NCBI RefSeq assembly: GCF_036323735.1 | Contig: NC_086025.1 | Location: 109,972,688-110,036,687 of the forward strand | DNA from: Rattus norvegicus | Lineage: Eukaryota > Chordata > Mammalia > Rodentia > Muridae | DNA: 64,000 nucleotides | Reading direction: 5' to 3' | Part shown: positions 62,301-64,000 of the stretch, in pieces | How the letters are laid out: each line of letters starts with the position of its first letter | Numbering within the stretch: position 1 is the first letter of the stretch | Program-made: the position numbers and the translations under genes | Notes under the pieces: model-generated | Databases searched by the model: none | Told to the model about the DNA's origin: nothing | The model's input: only the letters and a program-made list of their open reading frames with translations

Positions 62301-64000
62301 TCAGGGGCATCGAGGCCTGCTTTGAACTGGGCCTGCTGAGGGGACCAAGGAAGGCATGGGTGTATGGCCTTGGGGCAGGGGTGGGGATGTTCACAGCCTC
62401 TGGCAGGCAGGAGGCAAGGCTGCTCTAAGGAGGGAGAGAGGTTCATTCTATAAGGTGAGCAGAACTTGGGAGATGGCCTGGGGCCCATTCAGGATAAAGG
62501 GACTACACTGTCTCCTCTGTCCACAGATTACCATCTGGGGTTTTGTTTCAAGGGAGTCAGCAGAGTCCTCGTGCTCTCCTACAGTTCAGATAGAAGTGCC
62601 CCACTCCCTGTGCTCAGGTGGCCAGGGGACTAGGCATGAAGAGGAAAAGGTTGCTGGAGGGTCCAGCAAATGTAGCTCCCCTCTATAGTGTAGGTCCTAC
62701 TCTATAGGTTGTACTTGCCTACCCCCCAGAATCACTATAGTCCGGTCCCCTCCACCTTTCATCACCCCGCAGACGTTGGTACCCTTCCACAACCTGGGTC
62801 TCCTGGTCGGTCTCTTTGCCCCACGGTGTGCTGACACCTGGACGACTACCCGTCAGGAAGCTGTGGGCTGTGTCTACTCCCTGCTGTACTTACAGCTGGG
62901 CTACGAGGGTGAGCCCTGCTGGGGACACGGGGACTGTGGAGCAGAAGTTGGGTATGGGGTCAGACTGGAATCACTAGGGAAGGCTTCAGTGAGCTCTGGC
63001 CCTCAGGCTTCTCCCGAGACCATCGTGATGATGTGGCTGAGCGGCTCCTCACCCTGAAAGATGGCCTTGTGCACGCTGACCCCACCATCCTTTTCCACAC
63101 TTGCCACAGCATAGCCCAGGTACAAGAAAGAGGGGTTGCGGCGTCGGGGGTGAAGGGGCTTCCAGGGAGGCGCTTGGCACCTCTCGCTCAGCAGGCCCTG
63201 AGGGGCAGCTGTGAGCAGCTTTCAGTCAAGGAATTGGTGTTTGAGGCCCATTTAGTCAACACTGCCATGTCTCTCATACCTGCCTGCTTCTGGATACCAC
63301 AGTCTGGGTAGGATCAAGGTGTGCTCAATGGTCAGGTCTTGCAGAATGCCCAGGAGGGATCCGAGTACTCTCTGTAGCTACCTGCTGCCTGCTCCCAGCT
63401 TCCTTACTGAAGATGTGGGTTTCTAGAGGTGGAGGCCATGGTGCTGGTGTCCCACCCAGAGTTGACAACTGCTCAGAGCCACACTCATGGACCAGCACGG
63501 GCCCTGGCTTTGATTTCAGGTGGCTCAGGCCCTATGCCCACAGCATTTAGAAGTGCAGCACTGGGCTAAAAAGTCTCTTTCGTGCCCTGTATACCGCAGT
63601 CCCTGGGTGCCACGTCTAGCCTTTACCACCAGCCAGATGTCTAGTCTGGAGCTCAGCAGGGCTCCAAGGGTAGGCAAATTAGCTCCTCCTTAGTGAGTCC
63701 TGTTTTGTAGCCCTGTCTATGAACAGTTCTGGTCTTCTTGGTGTGGTCAGGGTTTCCGGCAGAGGCTGATAGGAAGGGTTCCTAGGCCCAGAAGAGGCTG
63801 GGCTCTGTAACGGGCTTGGCAATGTGGTGCTCTTCCCTCTGGTGTGTTTCTGTGTTGGGGGAAAGAGGAGGAGGCAGATCGAGGGTCACAGGGCACACTG
63901 AGGTGGGAAAGCTGCCTGAAATCCCTGTGTTCTAGAGAGCAGCTCCACACAGGTCACCCTCCTGTTCCCTGTCTGATCCCCGGCCTGCAGCTGCACAGGA
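10690..64000 (+). CDS. Mroh1: Mroh1, maestro heat-like repeat family member 1 (5' ~63% of coding region)
   Basis: Large alpha-solenoid protein (about 1640 residues in mammals) made of HEAT-like repeats. Its role is poorly defined; a homologue has been tied to lysosome localisation downstream of WASH. Non-coding exon 1 ends at 10724. Coding begins at ATG 21542 (exon 2) and 29 coding exons are seen to 63119, listed singly below. All phases join with no stop, giving 1039 residues. Landmarks: TDKDPMVQEQVCSALCSLGE (19-38), ALEYLANL-like ILEYLANLDQAPDPTV in exon 7, LPSERLEEQLPKLLP in exon 8, GYLEQPGGEVMVEYIVQQCA in exon 13, FLTPVRFTGALTPLCRSLVH in exon 15, KCIGTTLGAASSKEVVRKHL in exon 20 and RDDVAERLLTLKDGLVH-like sequence in exon 30. 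No transmembrane segment or signal peptide is visible. The rest of the gene lies to the right. Confidence 0.95.
12742..12838 (+). mobile_element. ID SINE
   Basis: Near-perfect forward ID with A-rich tail, flanked by AGAAATGTAGGT on both sides. Confidence 0.95.
13490..13684 (-). mobile_element. B2 SINE inside a B1
   Basis: Reverse B2 from AAAGATTTATTTATTTATTA to GAGCCACCTCTCCAGCCC. Confidence 0.92.
13687..13790 (-). mobile_element. ID SINE at the head of a B2
   Basis: Reverse ID with poly-T tail, directly abutting the 5' end of the reverse B2. Confidence 0.93.
13937..14018 (-). mobile_element. ID SINE
   Basis: Reverse ID; the duplication TTGAATAACTTTTT is seen on each side. Confidence 0.94.
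14030..14230 (-). mobile_element. B2-family SINE, old and diverged
   Basis: AAGGTTTATTTTATTC at the tail end and GTGCTCTTAACCCCTGAGCA at the head end, with many substitutions. Confidence 0.65.
14746..14858 (-). mobile_element. ID SINE
   Basis: Reverse ID preceded by about 30 T; the duplication TAACTTTTTTT flanks it. Confidence 0.94.
14870..15440 (-). mobile_element. Rat L1 3' end (truncated), split by a B2
   Basis: Reverse complement of a rodent L1 3' UTR: the A-tail lies at the left, followed by the G-rich tract (C-rich on this strand, CCCCTCCCCATCCTCCCCCC). The element is broken by a B2 at 14926-15108 with duplication TTGAGTATTTCTT. There is no ORF1 or ORF2. Confidence 0.75.
14926..15108 (-). 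mobile_element. B2 SINE inside L1
   Basis: Reverse B2 with GTACACTGTAGCTGTCTTCA and ending CCATCTCTCCAGCCC. Confidence 0.92.
15439..15600 (-). mobile_element. B1 SINE with (TTG)n tail
   Basis: (TTG) x about 8 grading into GAGGCAGGGTCTCAC and TAGACCAGGTTGGCCTCTAG. Confidence 0.8.
16836..17162 (-). mobile_element. B2 SINE interrupted by an ID
   Basis: Reverse B2 (AAGATTTATTTACTTATTTA to CTCTCCAGCCC) broken within GTACACTGTTGCTGTCT. Confidence 0.92.
16888..17017 (-). mobile_element. ID SINE nested in a B2
   Basis: Long pyrimidine tail, then reverse ID; TGTTGCTGTCT is duplicated on each side. Confidence 0.94.
17940..18290. repeat. Rodent interspersed repeat, family not named
   Basis: Contains GAGTCATCTGGGACGAGACA and AAGCCAAATAACCCTTTCCT. 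These words recur across rodent genomes in an old high-copy family (L1-3'-end-like or similar). The opposite strand of the same family appears near 15900 and 37249. Confidence 0.5.
18556..18695 (+). mobile_element. B2 SINE, 3' truncated
   Basis: Forward B2 head GGGCTGGAGAGATGGCTCAG with A and B boxes, ending after CCTCTTCTGGTGTGTCTGGA with no A-tail. Confidence 0.92.
18895..19035 (-). mobile_element. B1 SINE, diverged
   Basis: GTGTAGCCCTGGCTGTCCTA and CTCGAGTGCTGCGATTAAAG mark a reverse B1. Confidence 0.8.
19600..20075 (-). mobile_element. Two old B2-family SINEs in tandem
   Basis: Diverged reverse copies at about 19600-19830 and 19855-20075, ending CTGGTCCATCTTTCCAGC and CTGAGCCACCTCTTTAG. 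Confidence 0.6.
20320..20756 (-). mobile_element. Two reverse B2-family SINEs, the second with a (CA)n tract
   Basis: About 20320-20535 (diverged) and 20545-20756. The second carries CA repeats at 20590-20643 and ends AGCCATCTCTCCAGCCCC. Confidence 0.7.
20590..20643. repeat. (CA)n microsatellite
   Basis: About 25 CA units with one CATA interruption. Confidence 0.95.
20898..20965. repeat. (CT)n(GT)n compound microsatellite
   Basis: About 22 CT units followed by about 11 GT units, joined to a reverse B1 at 20965-21065. Confidence 0.95.
20965..21065 (-). mobile_element. B1 SINE fragment
   Basis: TCTTGGAACTCACTCTATAG, CCAGGCTGGCCTCAAACTCA and GAGTGCTGGGATGAAAGGC. Confidence 0.88.
21485..21563 (+). 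CDS. Mroh1: Mroh1 exon 2 (5' UTR and first 7 codons)
   Basis: Acceptor TATTCTAG, donor GTGAGT at 21564. ATG at 21542 opens MSRPYIK and the exon ends one base into the next codon. The phase fits exon 3, giving MSRPYIKKLSFTLLDS. Only 22 bases are coding. Start choice rests on this frame join and a purine at -3. Confidence 0.8.
21504..21545 (+). promoter_or_regulatory. Short upstream ORF overlapping the Mroh1 start (AUGA)
   Basis: ATG at 21504 opens a 13-codon frame whose TGA (21543-21545) overlaps the proposed Mroh1 ATG (21542-21544). Such an arrangement could dampen or couple initiation; the effect is inferred. Confidence 0.55.
21871..22012 (-). mobile_element. ID SINE with long pyrimidine tail
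   Basis: Reverse ID; GCAATCAAATCTT flanks it on both sides. Confidence 0.94.
22460..22646 (-). mobile_element. B2 SINE
   Basis: Reverse B2, tail TTTTATTTAATGTACATGAA, ending GAGCCATCTCTCCAGCCC. Confidence 0.88.
23116..23261 (+). CDS. Mroh1: Mroh1 exon 3
   Basis: Residues 8-56, including TDKDPMVQEQVCSALCSLGE and ACEEYLRQHDK, the first HEAT-like helices. Acceptor CACTGCAG, donor GTACCT, phase 0 out. Confidence 0.93.
26425..26570 (-). mobile_element. B1 SINE
   Basis: Reverse B1: GAGACAAAGTCTCTTTGCC, TGTAGAACAGGCTGGTCTCA, GAGTGCTGGGGTTAAAGGC. Confidence 0.88.
26720..27380 (-). mobile_element. Three consecutive reverse B2-family SINEs, diverged
   Basis: Copies at about 26720-26920, 26995-27165 and 27175-27380. 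Each ends in a variant of CTGAGCCATCT (GAGCCATCTTTTCAGCC, AAGCCATCTCTACAACC, TAGCCATCTCTT). Confidence 0.7.
27419..27577 (+). other. Candidate phase-0 cassette exon in Mroh1 intron 3
   Basis: Acceptor TTTCTATAGCATTCAG, donor AAG|GTAGGG. The 159 bases between are open in phase 0 (53 codons, most ending in G or C), with content such as ALRRKWPEQHGQRMCCWREE. It would insert in frame between exons 3 and 4. I recall no such segment in human MROH1, so it is a candidate only. Confidence 0.35.
28225..28455. repeat. Compound (TCC)n/(CTG)n/(CTT)n/(CTG)n trinucleotide array
   Basis: Blocks in order: TCC/TTCC-rich, CTG x about 8, CTT x about 18, then CTG x 14 (28396-28437). The other strand reads as poly-Ala and poly-Glu frames, which are repeat artefacts. 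Confidence 0.95.
28465..28600 (-). mobile_element. B2-family SINE, truncated
   Basis: TTTATTTATTGCATTTTATA with GGGTGTTTTGCCTGCATGTC; cut at about 28600 by the ID insertion. Confidence 0.65.
28608..28700 (-). mobile_element. ID SINE
   Basis: Reverse ID flanked by CCTATGTGTAGTT on both sides. Confidence 0.95.
29526..29657 (+). CDS. Mroh1: Mroh1 exon 4
   Basis: Residues 57-100, LAHPYRTKILRAMETILSS through VILLASSEMTRTK. Acceptor TCTCCTCAG, donor GTGAGG, phase 0 both ends. Confidence 0.95.
29658..30226 (+). other. Mroh1 intron 4
   Basis: 569 bp, about a quarter of it one ID; otherwise unique. Confidence 0.85.
29854..29996 (-). mobile_element. ID SINE with long T/G-rich tail
   Basis: Reverse ID; CTG(T/C)AGCCCTCTT flanks it. 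Confidence 0.94.
30227..30389 (+). CDS. Mroh1: Mroh1 exon 5
   Basis: Residues 101-154, ELDCDWQQAASSVLVAVGKR to LHTLANLSMSN. Donor GTAAGT, phase 1 out. Confidence 0.95.
30561..30659 (+). CDS. Mroh1: Mroh1 exon 6
   Basis: Residues 155-187, AFDMVPFLPSILSTMLPMLG to KVVFCC. Acceptor CTCTTACAG, donor GTAAGA, phase 1 out. Confidence 0.95.
32290..33870 (+). pseudogene. Possible decayed processed pseudogene, source unidentified
   Basis: About 1.5 kb with protein-like stretches in shifting frames and no intron-like breaks: ASMKELQSRRMKLSSPEVQG near 32625, CEDKGFSEKQVRGMHLIQSS with EQLKGVALR then a stop at about 33127, RDNRAVLETLVVMRAS near 33290 and KDIGIRREDLLHPEYMQRIK near 33450. Stops and frameshifts separate them. 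I do not recognise the parent, and chance or an ancient repeat remains possible. Confidence 0.35.
34196..34357 (+). mobile_element. B1 SINE
   Basis: GGGGCTGGGCGGGGG head, CACACACCTTTGATCCTAGC, GAGTTCAAGTCTGGTACAGA, then CTCAAAAACAAACC and poly-A. Confidence 0.82.
35861..36012 (+). CDS. Mroh1: Mroh1 exon 7
   Basis: Residues 188-238, ALQHFSESILEYLANLDQAP to FHHWLQSRDAK. Acceptor GCGTTGACAG, donor GTACAA, phase 0 out. Confidence 0.95.
36013..36366 (+). other. Mroh1 intron 7
   Basis: 354 bp of unique sequence; nothing else seen. Confidence 0.85.
36367..36507 (+). CDS. Mroh1: Mroh1 exon 8
   Basis: Residues 239-285, LRLAVVAALGPMSHLLPSER to YKKHAETFQISK. Acceptor CCTTTCAG, donor GTATTT, phase 0. 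Confidence 0.95.
36508..36971 (+). other. Mroh1 intron 8
   Basis: 464 bp containing one ID; the rest is unique. Confidence 0.85.
36699..36802 (-). mobile_element. ID SINE
   Basis: Reverse ID flanked by CCAGAAAACACATTTCTT on both sides, an 18-bp duplication. Confidence 0.95.
36972..37064 (+). CDS. Mroh1: Mroh1 exon 9
   Basis: Residues 286-316, SLGQILEAAVNVSSRTLEVQ to LLVALHSQ. Donor GTAGGC, phase 0. Confidence 0.95.
37451..37535. repeat. (GT)n then (GTCT)n microsatellite
   Basis: GTGT from 37451, a short GTGCGCGCGTGCGTG stretch, then TGTCTGTCTGTC units. Confidence 0.93.
37928..38338. repeat. 16-bp minisatellite (TTTATATGTGTGGGTG unit)
   Basis: About 25 copies with variants GGTG, GATG and CATG at the unit end. 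The most distal units lose the period and pass into TATGTATGGATG. Confidence 0.93.
38334..38510 (-). mobile_element. B2-family SINE
   Basis: Reverse copy: CATTTTGTCTGCATGCATAC, GGAGGCCAGAAGAGAATGTC, ending CTGAGCCATCTCCAGTC. Confidence 0.8.
38661..38783. repeat. 41-bp direct repeat, three copies
   Basis: Near-identical copies at 38661, 38702 and 38743, each reading AGGCCACACCTCCTAATCCT and ending GTTCCACCAACT. The unit belongs to a rodent interspersed repeat that occurs singly elsewhere. Confidence 0.92.
39201..39310 (-). mobile_element. ID SINE
   Basis: Reverse ID; TCAAGGAGACTTTCTT is on both sides. Confidence 0.95.
39342..39512 (+). mobile_element. B1 SINE
   Basis: Forward B1 with A box GTGTGGTTGCACACACC, GAGTTCGAGGCCAGCTTGGT and an A-rich tail. 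Confidence 0.9.
39572..39866 (+). mobile_element. B2 SINE interrupted by an ID
   Basis: Forward B2 head GGTTGGAGAGGTGGCTCAGT breaks at AGAGTACCGACT, resumes with the same 12 bases after the ID, and ends AATAAATAAATC with poly-A. Confidence 0.95.
39612..39705 (+). mobile_element. ID SINE nested in a B2
   Basis: Complete forward ID in the same orientation as the host B2. Confidence 0.95.
40542..40615 (-). mobile_element. ID SINE, short
   Basis: Reverse ID lacking the last C run; TAAAACATTTTT flanks it. Confidence 0.92.
40617..40840 (-). mobile_element. B2-family SINE, diverged
   Basis: AAGATTTATATATTTTATTT and TTTTTGCCTGCATGTATGTC at the tail side. Confidence 0.7.
40963..41022. repeat. Polypyrimidine (TTCC/TCCC)n tract
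   Basis: About 60 bases almost wholly C and T on this strand. Confidence 0.85.
41298..41381 (-). mobile_element. B2 SINE head fragment
   Basis: GGTGCTGAGAATTGAACCCA to CTGAGCCATCTCTCCAGTC. Confidence 0.8.
41402..41489 (-). mobile_element. ID SINE
   Basis: Reverse ID flanked by AAAATTTTTT on both sides; about 150 bp upstream of exon 10. Confidence 0.93.
41637..41715 (+). CDS. Mroh1: Mroh1 exon 10
   Basis: Residues 317-342, ICVPVESSSPLVMNSQKEVL RCFTVL. Acceptor CCGGAGCAG, donor GTGAGT, phase 1 out. Confidence 0.95.
41716..42944 (+). other. Mroh1 intron 10
   Basis: 1.2 kb. An (ATA)n tract lies near the donor; 41900-42944 is unique and without an exon. Confidence 0.85.
41780..41836. repeat. 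(ATA)n microsatellite
   Basis: About 19 AAT/ATA units starting 65 bp after exon 10. Confidence 0.96.
42945..43058 (+). CDS. Mroh1: Mroh1 exon 11
   Basis: Residues 343-380, ACCSPDRLLAFLLPRLDTNN to LRHIVNSA. Acceptor GCCCCACAG, donor GTGAGT, phase 1. Confidence 0.95.
43836..43885. repeat. (CG)n(CA)n alternating tract
   Basis: About 9 GC units run directly into about 12 AC units, all alternating purine-pyrimidine. Confidence 0.95.
44955..45080 (-). mobile_element. B1 SINE, diverged
   Basis: TTTTTGAGACAGGGAATTCA, CAGGCTGACCTTGAGCTCAT and TCCAGTGCTGGGATCGGAGG. Confidence 0.75.
45096..45450 (-). mobile_element. Two adjacent reverse B2-family SINEs
   Basis: A diverged copy at about 45096-45270 broken at GGGAATCGAACCCTAGTGCT, and a younger copy at about 45276-45450 ending GAGCCATCTCTCCAGTCCCC. 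The younger one appears inserted into the older. Confidence 0.8.
45947..46098 (+). mobile_element. B1 SINE
   Basis: ACACACCTTTAATCCCAACA, GGCAGAGGCAGGCAGACTTC and CAGAGAAACCCTATATTAAC with (AAAC)n tail. The last ~25 bases plus tail occur twice in tandem. Confidence 0.9.
46098..46695. repeat. Long imperfect (CA)n satellite with CT and TA variants
   Basis: About 600 bp of CACACT, CACATA and CACACA units following the (AAAC)n tail of the B1. Confidence 0.95.
47130..47300 (-). mobile_element. B2/B3-family SINE, diverged
   Basis: GATGTACACATGAGTAAGTG to AACAGTATTTGCTC, running into the tandem array that begins with its own head sequence. Confidence 0.65.
47301..47600. repeat. 30-bp tandem array derived from the B2 SINE head, 10 copies
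   Basis: Exactly ten 30-base units. The unit core is CCACTGAGCCATCCCTCCAG followed by CACCCCATA; this core is the reverse B2 5' end. Units differ only at ATATCC/ATAACC and single bases (AGCCG at 47414, CCATCA at 47443). Confidence 0.95.
48387..48460 (+). CDS. Mroh1: Mroh1 exon 12
   Basis: Residues 381-405, AAQMEIKKPFILSSMRLPLL DTNDK. Acceptor TTTCTTGCAG, donor GTAAAG, phase 0 out. Confidence 0.95.
48461..50315 (+). other. Mroh1 intron 12
   Basis: 1.9 kb, mostly unique, with a weak B1-like stretch near 48735-48845 and an 85-bp array before exon 13. Confidence 0.8.
49975..50262. repeat. 85-bp minisatellite, about 3.3 copies
   Basis: GTGAGTGCAGGTGCAGGC recurs at 49981, 50066 and 50151, exactly 85 bases apart. 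Each unit is itself rich in GTGTACACACTGATG. Confidence 0.92.
50316..50435 (+). CDS. Mroh1: Mroh1 exon 13
   Basis: Residues 406-445, VKRAVVQVISAMAHHGYLEQ to IVQQCALPAEE. Acceptor GGGCAG, donor GTAAGG, phase 0. Confidence 0.95.
51307..51815 (-). mobile_element. Two reverse B2/B3-family SINEs with a GT tract
   Basis: About 51307-51540 (TTTTTTATATGTATGAATAC to AGCAGTGTTCTGGTTTG) and 51620-51815 (GGACAACATACGGGAGTTGA to CTGAGCCATCTTGAAGG). (GT) about x 20 occurs at 51630-51669. Confidence 0.7.
51919..52006 (+). mobile_element. ID SINE
   Basis: Forward ID beginning GGGGCTGGGGATTTAGCTCA, with A-tail and an extra T in GGTTAGAGCC. Confidence 0.93.
52050..52086. repeat. (GT)n microsatellite
   Basis: About 16 GT units following GAGA repeats. 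Confidence 0.93.
52690..52876 (-). mobile_element. B2 SINE
   Basis: Reverse B2, AAAGATGTATTTATTTATTT to GAGTCATCTCTCCAGCC. Confidence 0.9.
52904..53004 (+). mobile_element. ID SINE
   Basis: Forward ID with A-rich tail; AAAGTCTATATT flanks it. Confidence 0.95.
53040..53465 (-). mobile_element. B3-type SINE region split by a (GT)n tract
   Basis: TTTTGGAGGTCAGAGGACAA, CTCTCCTTCCACCATGTAAA and, after the GT run, CACTTACCGAGCCATCCCAC. Confidence 0.6.
53263..53320. repeat. (GT)n microsatellite
   Basis: About 29 uninterrupted GT units. Confidence 0.96.
53540..53967. repeat. 45-48-bp minisatellite abutting Mroh1 exon 14
   Basis: About nine units of CTCATGCTGACCCTGGTGTG and TCCATCTATGCTCTCCCGTC, at spacings of 45, 47, 48, 45, 45, 47, 47 and 47. 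The array ends about 16 bp before exon 14 and supplies its polypyrimidine tract. Confidence 0.95.
53983..54090 (+). CDS. Mroh1: Mroh1 exon 14
   Basis: Residues 446-481, PQKPGPDGEDLAADSVRAVS to STTVDRMNS. Acceptor CTCTTCCCCAG, donor GTGAGT, phase 0. Confidence 0.95.
54365..54509 (+). CDS. Mroh1: Mroh1 exon 15
   Basis: Residues 482-529, VLWPYLLEFLTPVRFTGALT to FLIQYNAN. Weak donor AATG|GTGTGG, chosen because it alone keeps frame with exon 16; reading through ends four codons on (GVEA stop). Confidence 0.88.
54753..54793 (+). CDS. Mroh1: Mroh1 exon 16 (41 bp)
   Basis: Residues 530-543, ANLPSPFALTTRLL, matching the remembered human LPSPYAVTGRLL. Acceptor TTCTTGTCCAG, donor GTAAGC. Too short for a plain ORF scan. 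Confidence 0.9.
54794..55099 (+). other. Mroh1 intron 16
   Basis: 306 bp, unique; nothing further seen. Confidence 0.85.
55100..55241 (+). CDS. Mroh1: Mroh1 exon 17
   Basis: Residues 544-590, VVSSNPYLGDGRGAASLRLL to TMPVLLEYLD. Acceptor CTCCTTCAG, donor GTGAGG, phase 1. Confidence 0.95.
55539..55591 (+). CDS. Mroh1: Mroh1 exon 18 (53 bp)
   Basis: Residues 591-608, EHTEETLSLKEWEEKLLV. Acceptor TCATTTCAG, donor GTGAGA, phase 0 out. Confidence 0.94.
55592..56025 (+). other. Mroh1 intron 18
   Basis: 434 bp, unique; ORFs are non-coding in appearance. Confidence 0.85.
56026..56133 (+). CDS. Mroh1: Mroh1 exon 19
   Basis: Residues 609-644, FLRDTLIMVSDNVWICQLSQ to SYSGTPQEK. Acceptor CGCCCGCAG; donor AAG|GTGCCC is weak at +4 to +6. 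Confidence 0.92.
56134..56663 (+). other. Mroh1 intron 19
   Basis: 530 bp with a forward B1 in its second half; the first half is unique. Confidence 0.85.
56445..56600 (+). mobile_element. B1 SINE, diverged
   Basis: GGGGCTGGGTGTAGTGTGCA, CCCCAATACTTGAGAGG, CAGGACAGCTGGGGCTACAG and an A-rich tail. Confidence 0.82.
56664..56783 (+). CDS. Mroh1: Mroh1 exon 20
   Basis: Residues 645-684, NFLYKCIGTTLGAASSKEVV to YQEETEKE. Acceptor TTGTTCCAG, donor GTAGGC, phase 0. Confidence 0.95.
57028..57150 (+). CDS. Mroh1: Mroh1 exon 21
   Basis: Residues 685-725, GLACCFGICAITHLEDTLAQ to STSIFSIFK. Acceptor CTCCCCAG, donor GTAAGA, phase 0. Confidence 0.95.
57676..57810. mobile_element. URR1-type hAT fragment
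   Basis: TTCTCAACCTTCCTGATGCT, TAATACAGTTCCTCATGTTG and TTCATTGCTACTTCATAACT match the same family as the element at 6436. Confidence 0.75.
58115..58350 (-). mobile_element. B2-family SINE
   Basis: Reverse copy: GGGTTTTGCCTGCATGTATG, GAGCCACCATGTAGATGCTG, ending GAGCCATTTCTCCAGTCCCC. Confidence 0.85.
58361..58462 (-). mobile_element. ID SINE
   Basis: Reverse ID flanked by CCCCCTCTATCTT on both sides. Confidence 0.94.
58833..58979 (+). CDS. Mroh1: Mroh1 exon 22
   Basis: Residues 726-774, DRSEHEVEKLKSSLILCYGH to IFQCFNTK. Acceptor GCCTCACAG, donor GTGGGC, phase 0. Confidence 0.95.
59056..59082 (+). CDS. Mroh1: Mroh1 exon 23, 27-bp microexon
   Basis: Residues 775-783, VLGIKVETK, identical to the human peptide as I remember it. 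Acceptor TGCTCTTTAG, donor GTATAG. Invisible to ORF length filters. Confidence 0.9.
59083..59980 (+). other. Mroh1 intron 23
   Basis: 898 bp, unique and GC-rich, with no recognisable repeat or exon. Confidence 0.85.
59981..60103 (+). CDS. Mroh1: Mroh1 exon 24
   Basis: Residues 784-824, DPALKLCLVQSLCMVSQAMC to KAELVAQMM. Acceptor TTCCCTCAG, donor GTGAGC, phase 0. Confidence 0.95.
60304..60383 (+). CDS. Mroh1: Mroh1 exon 25
   Basis: Residues 825-850, EFIRAEPQDYLRTPIRKKAM then LACTYL. Acceptor CTCCCAAAG. The donor is either CTG|GTGTAT or CTGGT|GTATCC; only the second joins exon 26 as YLVTLEPALEEQ. Confidence 0.88.
60577..60691 (+). CDS. Mroh1: Mroh1 exon 26
   Basis: Residues 851-889, VTLEPALEEQTQADVIHSCL to GEDGVCQE. 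Acceptor TGCTGCTCAG, donor GTATTG, phase 0 out. Confidence 0.92.
60775..60870 (+). CDS. Mroh1: Mroh1 exon 27
   Basis: Residues 890-921, SLYLDTVCALEDLLTSLLRQ to QGLQIMVE. Acceptor CTCTTCCAG; donor GAG|GTGCGC. Confidence 0.94.
60871..61401 (+). other. Mroh1 intron 27
   Basis: 531 bp, unique; no further feature. Confidence 0.85.
61402..61506 (+). CDS. Mroh1: Mroh1 exon 28
   Basis: Residues 922-956, HLSPWIKSPRGHERARALGL to FFLEHLQVS. Acceptor CTTATACAG, donor GTGAGT, phase 0. Confidence 0.95.
61507..62772 (+). other. Mroh1 intron 28
   Basis: 1.3 kb that opens with the 22-bp array; 61870-62772 is unique, apart from a short TG-rich stretch near 62125. Confidence 0.85.
61535..61858. repeat. 22-bp C-rich minisatellite, about 15 copies
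   Basis: Unit CCCTCCCTCCATCAGTCCTC plus AG or AC. It starts about 30 bp after the exon 28 donor. Variants are CATCAGACC, CATTAGTCC and CTTCC. Confidence 0.95.
62773..62908 (+). CDS. Mroh1: Mroh1 exon 29
   Basis: Residues 957-1001, TLVPFHNLGLLVGLFAPRCA to LLYLQLGYE. Acceptor CACCCCGCAG, donor GTGAGC, phase 1. Confidence 0.95.
63007..63119 (+). CDS. Mroh1: Mroh1 exon 30 (last exon visible)
   Basis: Residues 1002-1039, GFSRDHRDDVAERLLTLKDG to FHTCHSIAQ. Acceptor GCCCTCAG, donor GTACAA, phase 0 out. Confidence 0.95.
63120..64000 (+). other. Mroh1 intron 30 (incomplete)
   Basis: 881 bp, unique sequence. I find no stretch that continues the protein as IIAKRLPPDQ-like, so the next exon probably lies beyond the window. 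A CTGCAG near 63990 is a possible acceptor that cannot be judged. Confidence 0.7.

Noticed and set aside
63980..64000. Possible next Mroh1 exon after CTGCAG near 63990
   Set aside because: Only about ten bases remain and they do not match the expected continuation, so no call is made.

Overview
The window is nuclear DNA of a murid rodent, almost certainly rat (Rattus norvegicus). It has spliced genes with GT/AG introns and dense B1 and B2 SINEs. It also carries 18 copies of the tRNA-Ala-derived ID element, a density typical of rat. Many ID copies still have readable target-site duplications. Gene order HGH1 - TSSK5 - MROH1 matches the segment syntenic to human 8q24.3.

Layout. (1) 1-1708, + strand: all six recognisable coding exons of Hgh1, the armadillo-type eEF2-folding cochaperone. 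The usual initiator position reads TTG, not ATG. (2) 3068-5595, - strand: complete seven-exon Tssk5, a testis-specific serine kinase that converges on Hgh1; every catalytic motif is intact. (3) 5596-10519: intergenic, rich in SINEs, including a probable solo LTR nested in a URR1-type hAT transposon. (4) 10520-10724: GC-rich TATA-less promoter and non-coding first exon of Mroh1. (5) 21485-63119, + strand: 29 further Mroh1 exons. Exon phases all join, giving 1039 consecutive residues of this HEAT-repeat protein from a proposed start at 21542. The gene runs off the right edge.

The introns of Mroh1 hold most of the unexplained structure. There are seven tandem arrays: a 16-bp array (intron 9), a 41-bp array (intron 9), a 30-bp array grown from the end of a B2 SINE (intron 11), an 85-bp array (intron 12), a 45-48-bp array ending about 16 bp before exon 14 (intron 13), a 22-bp C-rich array about 30 bp after exon 28 (intron 28), and a TTC/CTG trinucleotide compound (intron 3). 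There is also a 159-bp phase-0 open block with consensus splice sites in intron 3, a candidate cassette exon, and a possible decayed processed pseudogene in intron 6.

The three genes are not an operon and share no evident pathway: protein folding (Hgh1), spermiogenesis kinase (Tssk5) and a HEAT-repeat protein of poorly defined, perhaps lysosome-related, role (Mroh1). I see no bacterial, viral or CRISPR system here. Mapping was done by eye, by joining splice sites that keep frame and comparing with remembered family sequences; no alignment or database search was run.
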